A stretch of DNA of 64,000 nt from JAGTVG01 sp964543195 (GCA_964543195.1 CAZIXF010000026.1:6777-70776); one strand, 5' to 3'; shown: positions 55,264 through 63,786, counted from the first letter of the stretch. Program-made: numbers and translations. Notes: generated by a model from the sequence alone, not told the origin.

Positions 55264-56088
55264 ATGAATAAATTAAAGAATATTGTAATGTCGCTGGGTG
55301 TAATCCTGGTAGTTTCGTCCTGTGTGGATGACTACCAGGATGCCAATCCGCCCCGTTTGCTGGATGCACCTGCGGTCAACACAATAAACATATCCAATAC
55401 ACGAATACTTGACGGGGGAACTACAACCATTACCATACCGGTGGTGGATGCTCCTGCCGGCATCGATTCACTCGGTTATACTCTTGAAATTTTGTCCGGC
55501 TCGTCCGAGTCATCTGCCGGGGTTGTTTCATTTGAGAATTTTGCGGAGTTGCGGGGAAGGACCGAAGGTGAACTCCAGGTAACTTATACCGCTCCCGAAA
55601 ATGAAACGATACGGGTTGAACTAACCTTTACGGTGTATGACCGGCAGATGCGGGAAGGTGAAGTGGTCAGGAAATCATCCGTATCCAGAAGTGTGGTTGT
55701 GGATGTGGTCTGCAATATGCTGGAAGGCACGTACAGTGCCGTAACAAGCGGTACATCTACCGATCCGGGGGCCAACAATAACCCGGCATCGGGTATAGAA
55801 ACCGAGGTTATCCTGTCAGTGACGGATGATTTAGGCGTCTATTCAATCGATAAGTCCACGGGTAAGGTATTTGACGCCTGGTATCTTGGGGTTTATTATG
55901 CTGATCCTCAGGATGTGGCCGGTACCCTTTCCTCTCAATGCGGAGAAGTGACGCTCACATCCTATCAGAGTCCCTTTGGCGATGCAATTATCCAGTCAAG
56001 TGGATCAATAGGAGCCAATGGTGTGATCACTTATACCGCCATGAATGAATTTGGAGATGAGTGGTCTGTGGTTTTAACACCACAATAA
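55264..56088 (+). CDS. SusCD-operon lipoprotein 2
   Basis: The 274-residue product has a lipoprotein signal (SLGVILVVSSC, Cys at about 20) followed by PPRLLDAPAVNTINIS, and a predicted beta-rich body with EITTTITIPVVD-like strands. The C-terminal half includes WYLGVYYADPQDVAGTLSSQCG. It resembles the small C-terminal ligand-binding lipoproteins common in SusCD loci but no family can be named. It ends the operon: a strong terminator follows within 20 bases. Confidence 0.75.
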   Translation: MNKLKNIVMSLGVILVVSSCVDDYQDANPPRLLDAPAVNTINISNTRILDGGTTTITIPVVDAPAGIDSLGYTLEILSGSSESSAGVVSFENFAELRGRTEGELQVTYTAPENETIRVELTFTVYDRQMREGEVVRKSSVSRSVVVDVVCNMLEGTYSAVTSGTSTDPGANNNPASGIETEVILSVTDDLGVYSIDKSTGKVFDAWYLGVYYADPQDVAGTLSSQCGEVTLTSYQSPFGDAIIQSSGSIGANGVITYTAMNEFGDEWSVVLTPQ

Positions 56089-56108
56089 GATATAAGAAAA
56101 AGGTTCAG

Positions 56109-56146
56109 GCAGCTTTTTCTGATTGACAGGGAAAGCTGCTTTTTTA
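56109..56146 (+). terminator. Intrinsic terminator of the SusC operon
   Basis: gcagcttt at 56109-56116 and aaagctgc at 56132-56139 form an 8-bp stem, followed by ttttttatt. It is 20 bases after the last lipoprotein stop. Confidence 0.85.
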
Positions 56147-56149
56147 TTA

Positions 56150-56726
56150 TACGGATCAAAAAACGTAAGAAAGATGATCAGGTGCGGATATTAAATTATA
56201 TCAACTCGAAATAGAATTGAAGATTTGTTTCAGTACATCGACTATTCTGTTATTTCAATTAAACTCCTGTATATAATAATCTACCGGATAAATTATTATT
56301 TATACTTAATCACGGAATAATCATATTTATTAATAAACGTTATATTTGAATAAAGATTTAATCAGGTAATAAATGCCTTGAATAATAATAATTTATGGTT
56401 GGTTTTGGCTGAATACAGGCTTAATACCAAAAAATATTACTTATAAATATGTTAAAATATTTAATTTAATTTTAATTAATAGATAATTATTGCTTTTAAA
56501 ATTAAAAAAATCTAATTTTAACCCTATATTGTATTAAAGAAAATGGCAATTCTGATCATTATTTTACATGAGTAAGATATTTGACTTTTATAATTATTTA
56601 AGTAAAAAATAGTGATTAAATTGTTCATGTATTAAGTGTTAAAGATACATTTTTTAAACTATCAGGTAATTCGAAAGAATATTTTTTTAACTGTGGATTT
56701 TTGATACCTGATAAAATAAATATAGA
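56150..56726. other. AT-rich intergenic region before an orphan terminator
   Basis: About 580 bases with very high A+T, no ORF with coding signs, and no repeat I could find. A strong terminator hairpin follows at 56727-56760. A non-coding transcript in this stretch is possible but no RNA family is recognised. Confidence 0.3.
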
Positions 56727-56760
56727 TAAAAGCCGGGATTTTTCCCGGCTTTTATTTTTT
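56727..56760 (+). terminator. Orphan intrinsic terminator
   Basis: aagccggga and tcccggctt form a 9-bp stem around ttt, followed by ttatttttt. No gene lies within 600 bases upstream on this strand, and no coding region ends here on the other strand either. Confidence 0.75.
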
Positions 56761-57057
56761 CCACTCGAGTTTTCTCACATAATCCGGACCGATATAGAAT
56801 CCCTGATTTATCCCAATTGACTTTTTAATAAAAGGAAGAAGCGAAAAGGGGTTTTTTATAAGACTTCGGTTAAGTCACCTTCTTTGGGGGATTTTATTGA
56901 AGGCAATCGGTCTGATATGATATGAGTGTAGAATATATTATCTTGTATGCATCAGATAACCTATAATATATCGATATTCCAAGGTTAACTAATACTAATA
57001 ATGTTATATTAATTTTTACAATTTGTTACAGTTAGGTGATTTTTTACTTCGATAATT

Positions 57058-57633
57058 ATGGCTGAAAAAGATATATCAAGAAGGCATATATTAATTATTG
57101 AGGATGACAGGGAAATCTCCGGATTGCTTGAAATTCATTTAAAGGATCTGGGTTTCAGGATTCTCAAAGCCTTTGATGGGTTGAAAGGGCTTGATATCAT
57201 TAAGACTCATTCGATCGATCTTATTATACTTGATATTATTTTACCGGGTTTAAGCGGGTTTGATATATGTAAGGAGATACGTAAAATGGATAAATATATT
57301 CCTATACTTATGTTAACAGCGAAAACCGATGAAATAGATAAAGTCCTGGGCCTGGAATTTGGAGCAGATGATTATCTGACAAAGCCTTTCAGCATCCGGG
57401 AACTTACTGCCTGGGTGAAAGCTTTATACGGAAGGGTGAAAGCCATAAACCAAGATGGTGAAAAAAGAAAAGATATCGATTTTGGTCATCTGAAAATAGA
57501 AGCTGAAAACAAAAAAGTAGTGTTGGACGGGCATCGTGTAGAAGTTACTCCCAAAGAATTTGAATTACTTTATCTGCTCGCATCCCATCCGGGACGGACC
57601 TATACCCGGAATGATCTGTTGGATCTAAATTAA
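57058..57633 (+). CDS. OmpR/PhoB-type response regulator, truncated at the DNA-binding domain
   Basis: The 191-residue protein has a full receiver domain (about 11-122, Asp59 in LIILDIILPG, Lys in YLTKPF) and the start of a winged-helix domain with EVTPKEFELLYLLASHPGRTYTRNDLLDLN. Normal OmpR-type regulators are about 225-240 residues; the recognition helix and wing (usually ...VW..RTVDVHIR.LR.K...) are absent. The stop follows directly at 57631-57633, so DNA binding is probably lost or altered. It is 12 bases before the YHS gene. It may be decayed, or act as a receiver-only protein. Confidence 0.7.
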   Translation: MAEKDISRRHILIIEDDREISGLLEIHLKDLGFRILKAFDGLKGLDIIKTHSIDLIILDIILPGLSGFDICKEIRKMDKYIPILMLTAKTDEIDKVLGLEFGADDYLTKPFSIRELTAWVKALYGRVKAINQDGEKRKDIDFGHLKIEAENKKVVLDGHRVEVTPKEFELLYLLASHPGRTYTRNDLLDLN

Positions 57634-57644
57634 AATCCGGCAAA

Positions 57645-58091
57645 ATGAAAAAGTTGTATTTGACAGCCATATTCGCTTTAGTAACAGTCTTTCTGATATT
57701 TTCTCAGAATAATAAAGGTAAAATATATTCGACTTCTTCCGGCGCAATAAAAGGGTATGATCCGGTGGCTTATTTTACCATGGATACGGCTGTGAAGGGT
57801 GAGGATGATCTTATCTATCAGTGGAAAGGGGCCGACTGGCATTTCGTGAATGAGAAAAACAAGGACTTGTTCATGGAGAATCCTGAAAAATATGCACCGG
57901 AATACGGGGGGTATTGTGCATATGCCATGGCAGAAGGCAAAAGAGTAAAAATCGATCCGGAAGCCTGGTCGGTCGTTGATGAAAAATTATACCTGAATTA
58001 TAGCCGGAATATCCAGGATAAATGGATGAAACAAATGAATGAATATATAACTGAAGCAGACAGGGAATGGAAAGAATTGATGCCGCAATAA
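57645..58091 (+). CDS. YHS-domain exported protein
   Basis: The 148-residue product has a signal peptide (LYLTAIFALVTVFLIFSQ) and a YHS domain with IKGYDPVAYF and WHFVNEKNKDLFMENPEKYAPEYGGYCAYAMAEGK, the typical motif of this small metal-linked domain. The Cys/His arrangement expected for metal binding in some YHS domains is only partly present (Cys in GGYCAYA). It overlaps the Crp/Fnr start by 25 bases. Exported; possibly metal handling, but this is a family-level guess. Confidence 0.88.
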   Translation: MKKLYLTAIFALVTVFLIFSQNNKGKIYSTSSGAIKGYDPVAYFTMDTAVKGEDDLIYQWKGADWHFVNEKNKDLFMENPEKYAPEYGGYCAYAMAEGKRVKIDPEAWSVVDEKLYLNYSRNIQDKWMKQMNEYITEADREWKELMPQ

Positions 58092-58723
58092 ATACCCCGC
58101 AATACGAGATTCCTGCATTAAAATATATGGAAACCAGGTCGTATCGCAAGGGTGAATATATATACAGACCGGGTGAGCGGGCTGTTCACACTTATATCGT
58201 ATTTGAAGGAGTGGTCCGGATCGGTAAACCGGATAATAAAGGTTCCGACCGGACCAGTGCTGTTTGTTATAAGAATGAGATCTTCGGGGAAGCAGAATTC
58301 CTGAATGGCCAAACAAGGACAAACTATGCCCAGGCCATGGAAGAAAATACCATGATCTTTGTGATTTCCTCCGAATCAATAATTGATGGGTTATATAAAA
58401 ATGAAAACAACCTGTTCAGGATCCTCAAATTAATGGCTGCCAAGATAAACAAGCTGGAAAAAAGGATTGATCATGTAAAACATCTTAATGCTGAGGAAAG
58501 GCTGCTTGATTTTATTTATGACCTGGCAAACCGGAATGGGGTGAGAATAGGATGTTTTGAAGTGATGATTAAAAATACATTGAAACATAAGGACATTGCC
58601 GATATTATCGGGACAACACGGCAGACAGTCACTACCATCCTGAACAGATTGAAGAAAAACAACCTGATCTATTTTGATAGCCGGAAAATACTTATCCGGG
58701 ACAGCAGTAAAATTAAGACATAA
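58067..58723 (+). CDS. Crp/Fnr-family transcription regulator
   Basis: The 218-residue protein has an N-terminal cyclic-nucleotide-binding-type beta-barrel (about 20-130, YRKGEYIYRPGERAVHTYIVFEGVVRIG) and a C-terminal winged helix-turn-helix (about 150-205, LKHKDIADIIGTTRQTVTTILNRLKKNNLI, the Crp-type HTH). Fnr-type cysteines for an iron-sulphur cluster are absent. The start overlaps the YHS gene stop, so coupling is likely and the two may be regulated together. The effector is unknown. Confidence 0.93.
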   Translation: MERIDAAINTPQYEIPALKYMETRSYRKGEYIYRPGERAVHTYIVFEGVVRIGKPDNKGSDRTSAVCYKNEIFGEAEFLNGQTRTNYAQAMEENTMIFVISSESIIDGLYKNENNLFRILKLMAAKINKLEKRIDHVKHLNAEERLLDFIYDLANRNGVRIGCFEVMIKNTLKHKDIADIIGTTRQTVTTILNRLKKNNLIYFDSRKILIRDSSKIKT

Positions 58724-58734
58724 TATTAGTGTGA

Positions 58735-59160
58735 TCATTTGTTGTAGATAATAAAGATCACCAGATCATTATTTCCGGCAGGTTTGAGGCCATGCCAGTT
58801 TCCGGGCCTGGTCAGGATGGCATCACCGGTTGACACCTTATACTCTTTCCCATTGATTTTCATCTCACCTGTTCCGTGCAGGATGTAATAGATCTCATCG
58901 TTTTCCTGGAGGTGGTATCCAATGGCTGAGCCGGGCTTTAACGTACGTTTTCTGAATGCAAGCCGGAGATCCTCCAGGTGGTCAAAAAAACTATGCCCGA
59001 TAGTGGTCCCTCCACCGTCATGTGGTCCTGATTGCCGCAAGGCAATTTCACTTTCATTTTCAATATAAAAACCTTCTGGATCTTGTTCCTGCCCTATGGA
59101 ATCGGATAGGCCTGCAAAGAACAGCATGAGAGATCCTGTAATATAAAATATTGACTTCAT
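58735..59160 (-). CDS. Exported cupin-domain protein
   Basis: The 141-residue product has a signal peptide (MKSIFYITGSLMLFFAG) and a single cupin domain with motif 1 GSAIGYHLQENDEIYYILHGTGEM and motif 2 GDAILTRPGNWHGLKPAG; His in the first motif and His in NWHG could bind metal. It lies on the minus strand after cysH (125 bases), and is probably not part of that operon because of the gap. Function unknown. Confidence 0.85.
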   Translation of the reverse strand: MKSIFYITGSLMLFFAGLSDSIGQEQDPEGFYIENESEIALRQSGPHDGGGTTIGHSFFDHLEDLRLAFRKRTLKPGSAIGYHLQENDEIYYILHGTGEMKINGKEYKVSTGDAILTRPGNWHGLKPAGNNDLVIFIIYNK

Positions 59161-59285
59161 TTGCGCCGGGGATTATGTGATAGAACACCAATATACAAAA
59201 ACCCTGGCGAATCGGCCAGATCCGGCATAAAATGGAGTAGGCGATCCTGTTCCTGGAAAAATAAGATCAGCTCAATTTAATGGGA

Positions 59286-59999
59286 TTATAAATGAAGACC
59301 GCATTCAGATTTTATAGTCTGGGTCCAGCGTCCTTTTCTCTTTTTGCCTTTGAGGGTACAATGTTTACAACCCACCGATTCATATCCCAGCGGTTTCAAA
59401 GGATGTTCAGGAAGCTTATGTTCCGCTATATAGCGGAGCGCTTCCTCCTCGGAAACATCCAGTATGGGATAAAACTTGACAATTCCCTTTCGTTTTTCAA
59501 AAATATCCAGGCTTTCGCGATGGTTGCTCTGCCATCGCATCAGTCCGGAGATCCAGAGATCATAGTGCTCCTTTACTTTTTCAAAGGGCTCCACCTTATT
59601 GATCGTACAGCATTGATCCGGATTAATCCTCCATAGTTCTGATTCGTGAGCTATTTTATTCCATTCCGGATCCGGATTGATATCGATCACCCTGAGGTTG
59701 AACATCTTCGTGAGTTTTTCTTTATATTGCAGCGTTTCCCCGAAATGAAAGGTGGTGTCGATAAAATGAACGGGCTGATCGATACCCTGTTTATAGAATA
59801 AATGAAGTTGAAAAACTGCCGTGGTCCCGAAAGAGGAGCTGAGTAGAATACGATCGAAATCCTTATACACTTCCCTGATCCTTTCTTCGGGACTCAAAGG
59901 CTTATATTTTGCGTTAAGTTGCTTCAGATCTTCCTCTTGCAGCTCGTCAATCAACGTTCCATCGTTAATTCTGATGTATTTTTCCATATTCGTTGTCAT
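59286..59999 (-). CDS. cysH: APS/PAPS reductase CysH
   Basis: CysH reduces activated sulfate (APS or PAPS) to sulfite with thioredoxin. The 237-residue protein has FGTTAVFQLHL, DTTFHFGETLQYKEKL, and the cysteine pairs Cys130-Cys131 (PDQCCTINK) and Cys211-Cys214 (GCKHC), which together hold a 4Fe-4S cluster and mark the APS reductase type. The catalytic Cys233 sits in SECGLHL at the C terminus. The start overlaps the siroheme gene stop; ATG at 59987 is an alternative. It ends the minus-strand sulfate operon. Confidence 0.95.
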   Translation of the reverse strand: MTTNMEKYIRINDGTLIDELQEEDLKQLNAKYKPLSPEERIREVYKDFDRILLSSSFGTTAVFQLHLFYKQGIDQPVHFIDTTFHFGETLQYKEKLTKMFNLRVIDINPDPEWNKIAHESELWRINPDQCCTINKVEPFEKVKEHYDLWISGLMRWQSNHRESLDIFEKRKGIVKFYPILDVSEEEALRYIAEHKLPEHPLKPLGYESVGCKHCTLKGKKRKGRWTQTIKSECGLHL

Positions 60000-60573
60000 C
60001 TAAAAGTGACCGTGTAAAATTATTGAGTACTTTAACCTTTTTCTGAAAATCGCCCTTGATCCTGTTCCGGTAATGATGCAGGTTATTGATCAGAATGTTG
60101 ATATCGCCGGGTATTGCATCCTCCATAAATTGCCTGATCCTTTTGGCAACCGTAGGGGATTTACCGTTGGTAGAGATTCCGATTTTGAGATCACCCTTTT
60201 GAACGATGGATCCCAGGTAGAAATCACAGAGATCCGGTGTGTCGGCTACATTGGCAAGTACCTGTCTCTTTCTGGTTTGTTTTACAATTTTTTTGTGAAG
60301 CTCATAATCATCGGTAGCCAGAAAGACCAGATCTCTTTTGTCCAGATCGTTTACCCGGAATTTTCGCTGCACAAGTCTTACATTCCAGTGTTCCACTGCC
60401 AGTTTCGACACTTCCCGGGAGATCTGGTCGGCAACCACAAGAATGTCTGCCTCAGGGCAGTTGCCAAGTATGGAATGCAGTTTTTCAGCTCCCACATTTC
60501 CGGCTCCCACCAGCAGTACTTTCAGATTGTGCATTTTTACGAATATGGGATATAAATTGTTTCTGTTTGTCAT
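59965..60573 (-). CDS. Siroheme synthase-type precorrin-2 dehydrogenase/ferrochelatase
   Basis: The 202-residue protein matches the N-terminal CysG domain: LYPIFVKMHNLKVLLVGAGNVGAEKLHSIL with the NAD-binding GAGNVGAEK motif, FLATDDYELHKKIV, and KIGISTNGKSPTVAKRIRQFMED. It oxidises precorrin-2 and can insert iron to make siroheme, the cofactor of sulfite reductase. It overlaps cobA by 4 bases and cysH by about 35, so it belongs to a tightly packed operon. Confidence 0.93.
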   Translation of the reverse strand: MTNRNNLYPIFVKMHNLKVLLVGAGNVGAEKLHSILGNCPEADILVVADQISREVSKLAVEHWNVRLVQRKFRVNDLDKRDLVFLATDDYELHKKIVKQTRKRQVLANVADTPDLCDFYLGSIVQKGDLKIGISTNGKSPTVAKRIRQFMEDAIPGDINILINNLHHYRNRIKGDFQKKVKVLNNFTRSLLDDNEYGKIHQN

Positions 60574-61409
60574 GTCGTTATGCTTATTGTTGAAAATGAT
60601 CCTCTGGGTGATTGTTTTGTTTTTCCGGTTTCCTTTATTGCGGATTGCTCCTTGAGCCTGTCGTTTTCACGGATAAACCTCAGGGCAGAACCTACCACCT
60701 CTCCAATAATGATAATGGCCGGTGCACCAATACCTTCTCTGGCTACGATTTCTTCGATGGAGAAAATATTTCCCGTCACCTTTTTTTCATCGGCCATACT
60801 TCCATTCTGGATGATCATAACCGGCATGGTTTCTTTTCCTTCCGTTTTATACGCTTCCACAATTTCCGGCAGTTTTTTCATTCCCATTAAAATTATGGCC
60901 GTAGCAGTGGAGCCTGCTGCTATCCGGATATCATTGGAAAATTCACCGGACCGGGTTGTCCCGGTAACCACCCAGAAACTTTCGCATTTACCACGTTGCG
61001 TAAGCGGAACCTGGTGCATGCCCGGTAAGCCGGTAGAAGAAGATATGCCCGGTACCACCTCTACTTCTACCAAGTGTTCCACTGCATACCTGAATTCTTC
61101 AAAACCCCTCCCGAAAATAAAAGGATCACCTCCTTTGAGGCGTACCACGTGACCATGGGTATGGGCCAGTTCTACGATCATCCGGTTTATTTCATCCTGG
61201 CTGTACCTGTGACTGGCAGCCCTTTTACCCACAAAGATCTTTCTGGAACCGGCAGGGGCATATTTCAACAATTCGGTGTTGACCAGGGCATCATACAAGA
61301 CCACATCGGCCTCTGCAAGTTTCCTGAGCGCTTTCACCGTGATCAGATCGGGGTCACCCGGTCCCGCACCGATGAGCGTCAGCCTTGGAATACTAACGTG
61401 CTGATTCAT
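60570..61409 (-). CDS. cobA: Uroporphyrinogen-III C-methyltransferase
   Basis: SUMT adds two methyl groups from SAM to uroporphyrinogen III to give precorrin-2 in siroheme synthesis. The 279-residue protein has LIGAGPGDPDLITVKALRKL at about 11-30, VLYDALV, RLKGGDPFIFGRGFEE at about 94-109 and VVPGISSSTGLPG, then GVTGTTRSG-like VTGTTRSG and ATAIILMGMKKLPEIV. It overlaps the sulfite reductase stop by 17 bases and the siroheme gene by 4. Confidence 0.95.
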   Translation of the reverse strand: MNQHVSIPRLTLIGAGPGDPDLITVKALRKLAEADVVLYDALVNTELLKYAPAGSRKIFVGKRAASHRYSQDEINRMIVELAHTHGHVVRLKGGDPFIFGRGFEEFRYAVEHLVEVEVVPGISSSTGLPGMHQVPLTQRGKCESFWVVTGTTRSGEFSNDIRIAAGSTATAIILMGMKKLPEIVEAYKTEGKETMPVMIIQNGSMADEKKVTGNIFSIEEIVAREGIGAPAIIIIGEVVGSALRFIRENDRLKEQSAIKETGKTKQSPRGSFSTISITT

Positions 61410-63558
61410 TGATCACCTCCTTTTCTTTTTTTAGTTTCTGCTCACGGTTAATTTTCTGCTCCCGTTTAAGCTCCTGCTCACGCAACACTTTAGCCCTGTT
61501 CAGAAAAGCTTCGGTCCTGCCGATATACTTTTGTGCAAACTCCCTGTCAGGTTCGTGCTTGTTCAGGGAAAGCACCACCTCGCTGAAAGATTCCTCAAGC
61601 CCGAATTCTTCTCCTCCATTAAATTCCACGTCAAATTTTTTGATGATGCTGATCTGGGAATTACAGGTAATATCCCGGGATAGCAACAGCGCTTTGGCTG
61701 TATGGATCAGGGTGTTATAACCATGATAAATGGCATCGGCATAATTACCTTCCCGGTAATTTTCATGAGCCCAGGCGAGTTTTTCTTCCGCTTCATACAT
61801 CAGTGTACTGACCAGGTCAATGATCACCCCCGCGCATTCACCTACTGCGGTTTCCACCTTGAATTTTTCTTCATACCCCCAGTCTCGGTAATCCGATTCC
61901 TGCAAGGAGTCTAGGTCATTAAAAGGTTTCAATAATTGATAGAAATAGTTTTTCGTCTGACGGACATAATAATCCATGTAATTTTCATCATCCTGTTTGT
62001 TTTCAAGGTAATCATCCAGCAGGCAACGCAGCGCCTCCACACTTCGCTTGCTGGGAATTTTAATCACCCTTTCCGCTACCCGGCCTTCCCCGCTGGAGAG
62101 GATACCTCCCCCCAGCATGACCTGAACGGCCGGAAGCACATGGCCATCTTTTTTGACTGAGCTTCCATGGAATCCGATACCGGCTATGCCATGCTGTCCG
62201 CAACTGTTGGGGCAACCACTGATCTTGATCTTGATGTCGCGATTAAAAATAAGTTGAGGATATTCATCGTTCAACGTGTCTTCCAGTACCCGGGCCACTC
62301 CCGTGCTGCTTGATATGCCCAGGTTACAGGTATCTGTTCCAGGACAGGCGGTAATATCTGCCGTGCTGTCGAAACCGGGTTCGGCCAGGCCAATCCCGTC
62401 AAGTTCATTGAAAAGGGATGAGAGCGCTTCCGGCCTGATAAACTTCAGAAGATAACCCTGATTGATTGTAATGCGAATATCATCGGCTGCATATTTTGAA
62501 ACAATATCGGCGAGTTTCCTGGCCTTGTCAGCGCTAATATTACCCAAAGGTACTTTCAGGTAGGCGCTGAGATATCCCTGCTGTTTCTGTTCGAAAACAT
62601 TGGTGCTTACCCAGTTGTCGTATTTTTTCTTATTTGCCGGGGTGGATTTTTCAAAGGGCCCAACCGGCAGGGGAGGGGTTGAAGATTCCTGTGCCTGTAC
62701 CTGGAATGTTTTCACTTTCAACGATTTTTCTTCATTCCGGGCAAGCCTCAGCAATTCTTTAAGTCCTATATCTGCCAGCAGGAATTTAAGCCTGGCTTTT
62801 TGTCTTCTTGCTCTTTCTCCATACCGGTCGAATACCCGCAGGATCGATTCGGTAAAGGGGATCAGTCTTTCTTCTTCAAGAAAATCCGTGGCTACCTGGG
62901 CCAGGTGAGGCTGGGCTCCCAGACCGCCCCCTATCAAAACCTTGAAACCCCGTTGTTCCTTCCCGTTTGATTTTTTTATCACCGGGATGAATCCGAGGTC
63001 ATGGATAAAACTCATCGCCGAATCCTTTTCACTCGATGAGAAAGAGATCTTGAATTTCCTGCCCATCTCCTGGCATACCGGGTTCCTCAGAAAATATTCG
63101 AATGCGGCCTGGGCGTAAGGACTAACATCGAAAGGTTCGTCCGGATCGATTCCCGCGATTGGCGATGCGGTGATATTACGCACCGTATTACCGCAGGCCT
63201 CCCTGAGGGTGATCTTATCCTTTTCGAGTTTTGTCCACAATTCCGGTGTTCTGTCCAGGCTGACAAAATGGATCTGTATATCCTGCCGGGTGGTGGCGTG
63301 AAGGGTGCTGCTGGCATATTCATCGGAAATATCGGCTATGGTCTTAAGCTGGCGGGTGGTCAGTTTGCCATAGGGTATCTTTATCCTCACCATCTGCACA
63401 CCGGGTTGCCGCTGGCCATAAATGCCTCTTGCCAGCCTCAGGCTTCGGAATTTCTCTTCGTCGATCTCCAGGTTATGAAACTGTCTGATCTTTTCATCAA
63501 GTTCGATAATGTCTTTTTCAACAATTGGATTTTCAAGTTCAGTGCGAAAACTTCTCAT
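61393..63558 (-). CDS. Sulfite (nitrite) reductase with C-terminal HEPN domain
   Basis: The 721-residue protein is a siroheme/4Fe-4S reductase with a HEPN fusion. The reductase half (about 1-540) has RQPGVQMVRIKIPYGKLT, TTRQDIQIHFV, and the cluster cysteines CPGTDTC (about 406-412) and GCPNSCG (about 450-456). The last part (about 570-690, EEKLAWAHENYREGNYADAIYHGYNTLIHTAKALLLSR) is a HEPN domain, a nucleotide-binding or RNase-related helical bundle. Given cysH and siroheme genes in the same operon, it reduces sulfite to sulfide. It heads the operon and is preceded by the leader with a cysteine-run ORF. Confidence 0.93.
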   Translation of the reverse strand: MRSFRTELENPIVEKDIIELDEKIRQFHNLEIDEEKFRSLRLARGIYGQRQPGVQMVRIKIPYGKLTTRQLKTIADISDEYASSTLHATTRQDIQIHFVSLDRTPELWTKLEKDKITLREACGNTVRNITASPIAGIDPDEPFDVSPYAQAAFEYFLRNPVCQEMGRKFKISFSSSEKDSAMSFIHDLGFIPVIKKSNGKEQRGFKVLIGGGLGAQPHLAQVATDFLEEERLIPFTESILRVFDRYGERARRQKARLKFLLADIGLKELLRLARNEEKSLKVKTFQVQAQESSTPPLPVGPFEKSTPANKKKYDNWVSTNVFEQKQQGYLSAYLKVPLGNISADKARKLADIVSKYAADDIRITINQGYLLKFIRPEALSSLFNELDGIGLAEPGFDSTADITACPGTDTCNLGISSSTGVARVLEDTLNDEYPQLIFNRDIKIKISGCPNSCGQHGIAGIGFHGSSVKKDGHVLPAVQVMLGGGILSSGEGRVAERVIKIPSKRSVEALRCLLDDYLENKQDDENYMDYYVRQTKNYFYQLLKPFNDLDSLQESDYRDWGYEEKFKVETAVGECAGVIIDLVSTLMYEAEEKLAWAHENYREGNYADAIYHGYNTLIHTAKALLLSRDITCNSQISIIKKFDVEFNGGEEFGLEESFSEVVLSLNKHEPDREFAQKYIGRTEAFLNRAKVLREQELKREQKINREQKLKKEKEVINESAR

Positions 63559-63586
63559 ATTTTTTTGTGGTTAAATGAAAATAAAA

Positions 63587-63616
63587 AAGCCTTTCCCAGG
63601 GGTCTGAGAAAGGCTT
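63587..63616 (-). terminator. Attenuator terminator in front of the sulfite reductase gene
   Basis: Read on the minus strand, AAGCCUUUCUCAG and CUGGGAAAGGCUU pair over 13 bases (one U-G) with an ACCC loop and are followed by UUUUAUUUU. The 30-base hairpin lies between the leader ORF and the sulfite reductase start at 63558. Its 5' arm, extended to GUAAGCCUUUC (63608-63618), can instead pair over 11 bases with the upstream segment GAAAGGUUUAC (63681-63691). Confidence 0.85.
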
Positions 63617-63762
63617 ACTTTTATTTCAGATATAGTTTTACATCATATGATTATAGCAAAAATTTTCTGAAACGGATAGCGTAAACCTTTCCCACCCTGA
63701 CAACAGCAACAACACCAGTGCCAGCATGCACATCTGCTTGAAGATGCATCCTTAAGGTTTAC
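63608..63762 (-). promoter_or_regulatory. Alternative pairing segments of the attenuator
   Basis: Segment 1 GUAAACCUU (63754-63762, codons 9-11 of the leader) pairs with segment 2 AAGGUUUAC (63681-63689, codons 33-36) over 9 bases. Segment 2, as GAAAGGUUUAC, can also pair with segment 3 GUAAGCCUUUC (63608-63618) over 11 bases, which would block the terminator. The Cys codons (19-29) fall in the loop between segments 1 and 2. A ribosome stalled early in the Cys run would free segment 2 to pair with segment 3; one stalled at the last Cys codons would also cover part of segment 2. Confidence 0.65.
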
Positions 63763-63786
63763 TTTTATGGTTTCGAGAGTCAACAT
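63643..63786 (-). CDS. Cysteine-rich leader peptide (attenuation)
   Basis: The ATG at 63784-63786 opens a 47-residue ORF ending at TGA 63643-63645. It contains SRCACWHWCCCCCQGG at residues 17-32: Cys at 19, 21 and 25-29, the last five read by TGT and TGC codons without a break. Such a run is a good sensor of charged tRNA-Cys. The gene sits directly in the leader of the sulfate reduction operon, ahead of a terminator. It has no signal peptide or other domain and is likely translated only for regulation. A second start (63749) in another frame is not preferred. The peptide is shorter than usual gene-calling limits. Confidence 0.75.
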   Translation of the reverse strand: MLTLETIKVNLKDASSSRCACWHWCCCCCQGGKGLRYPFQKIFAIII

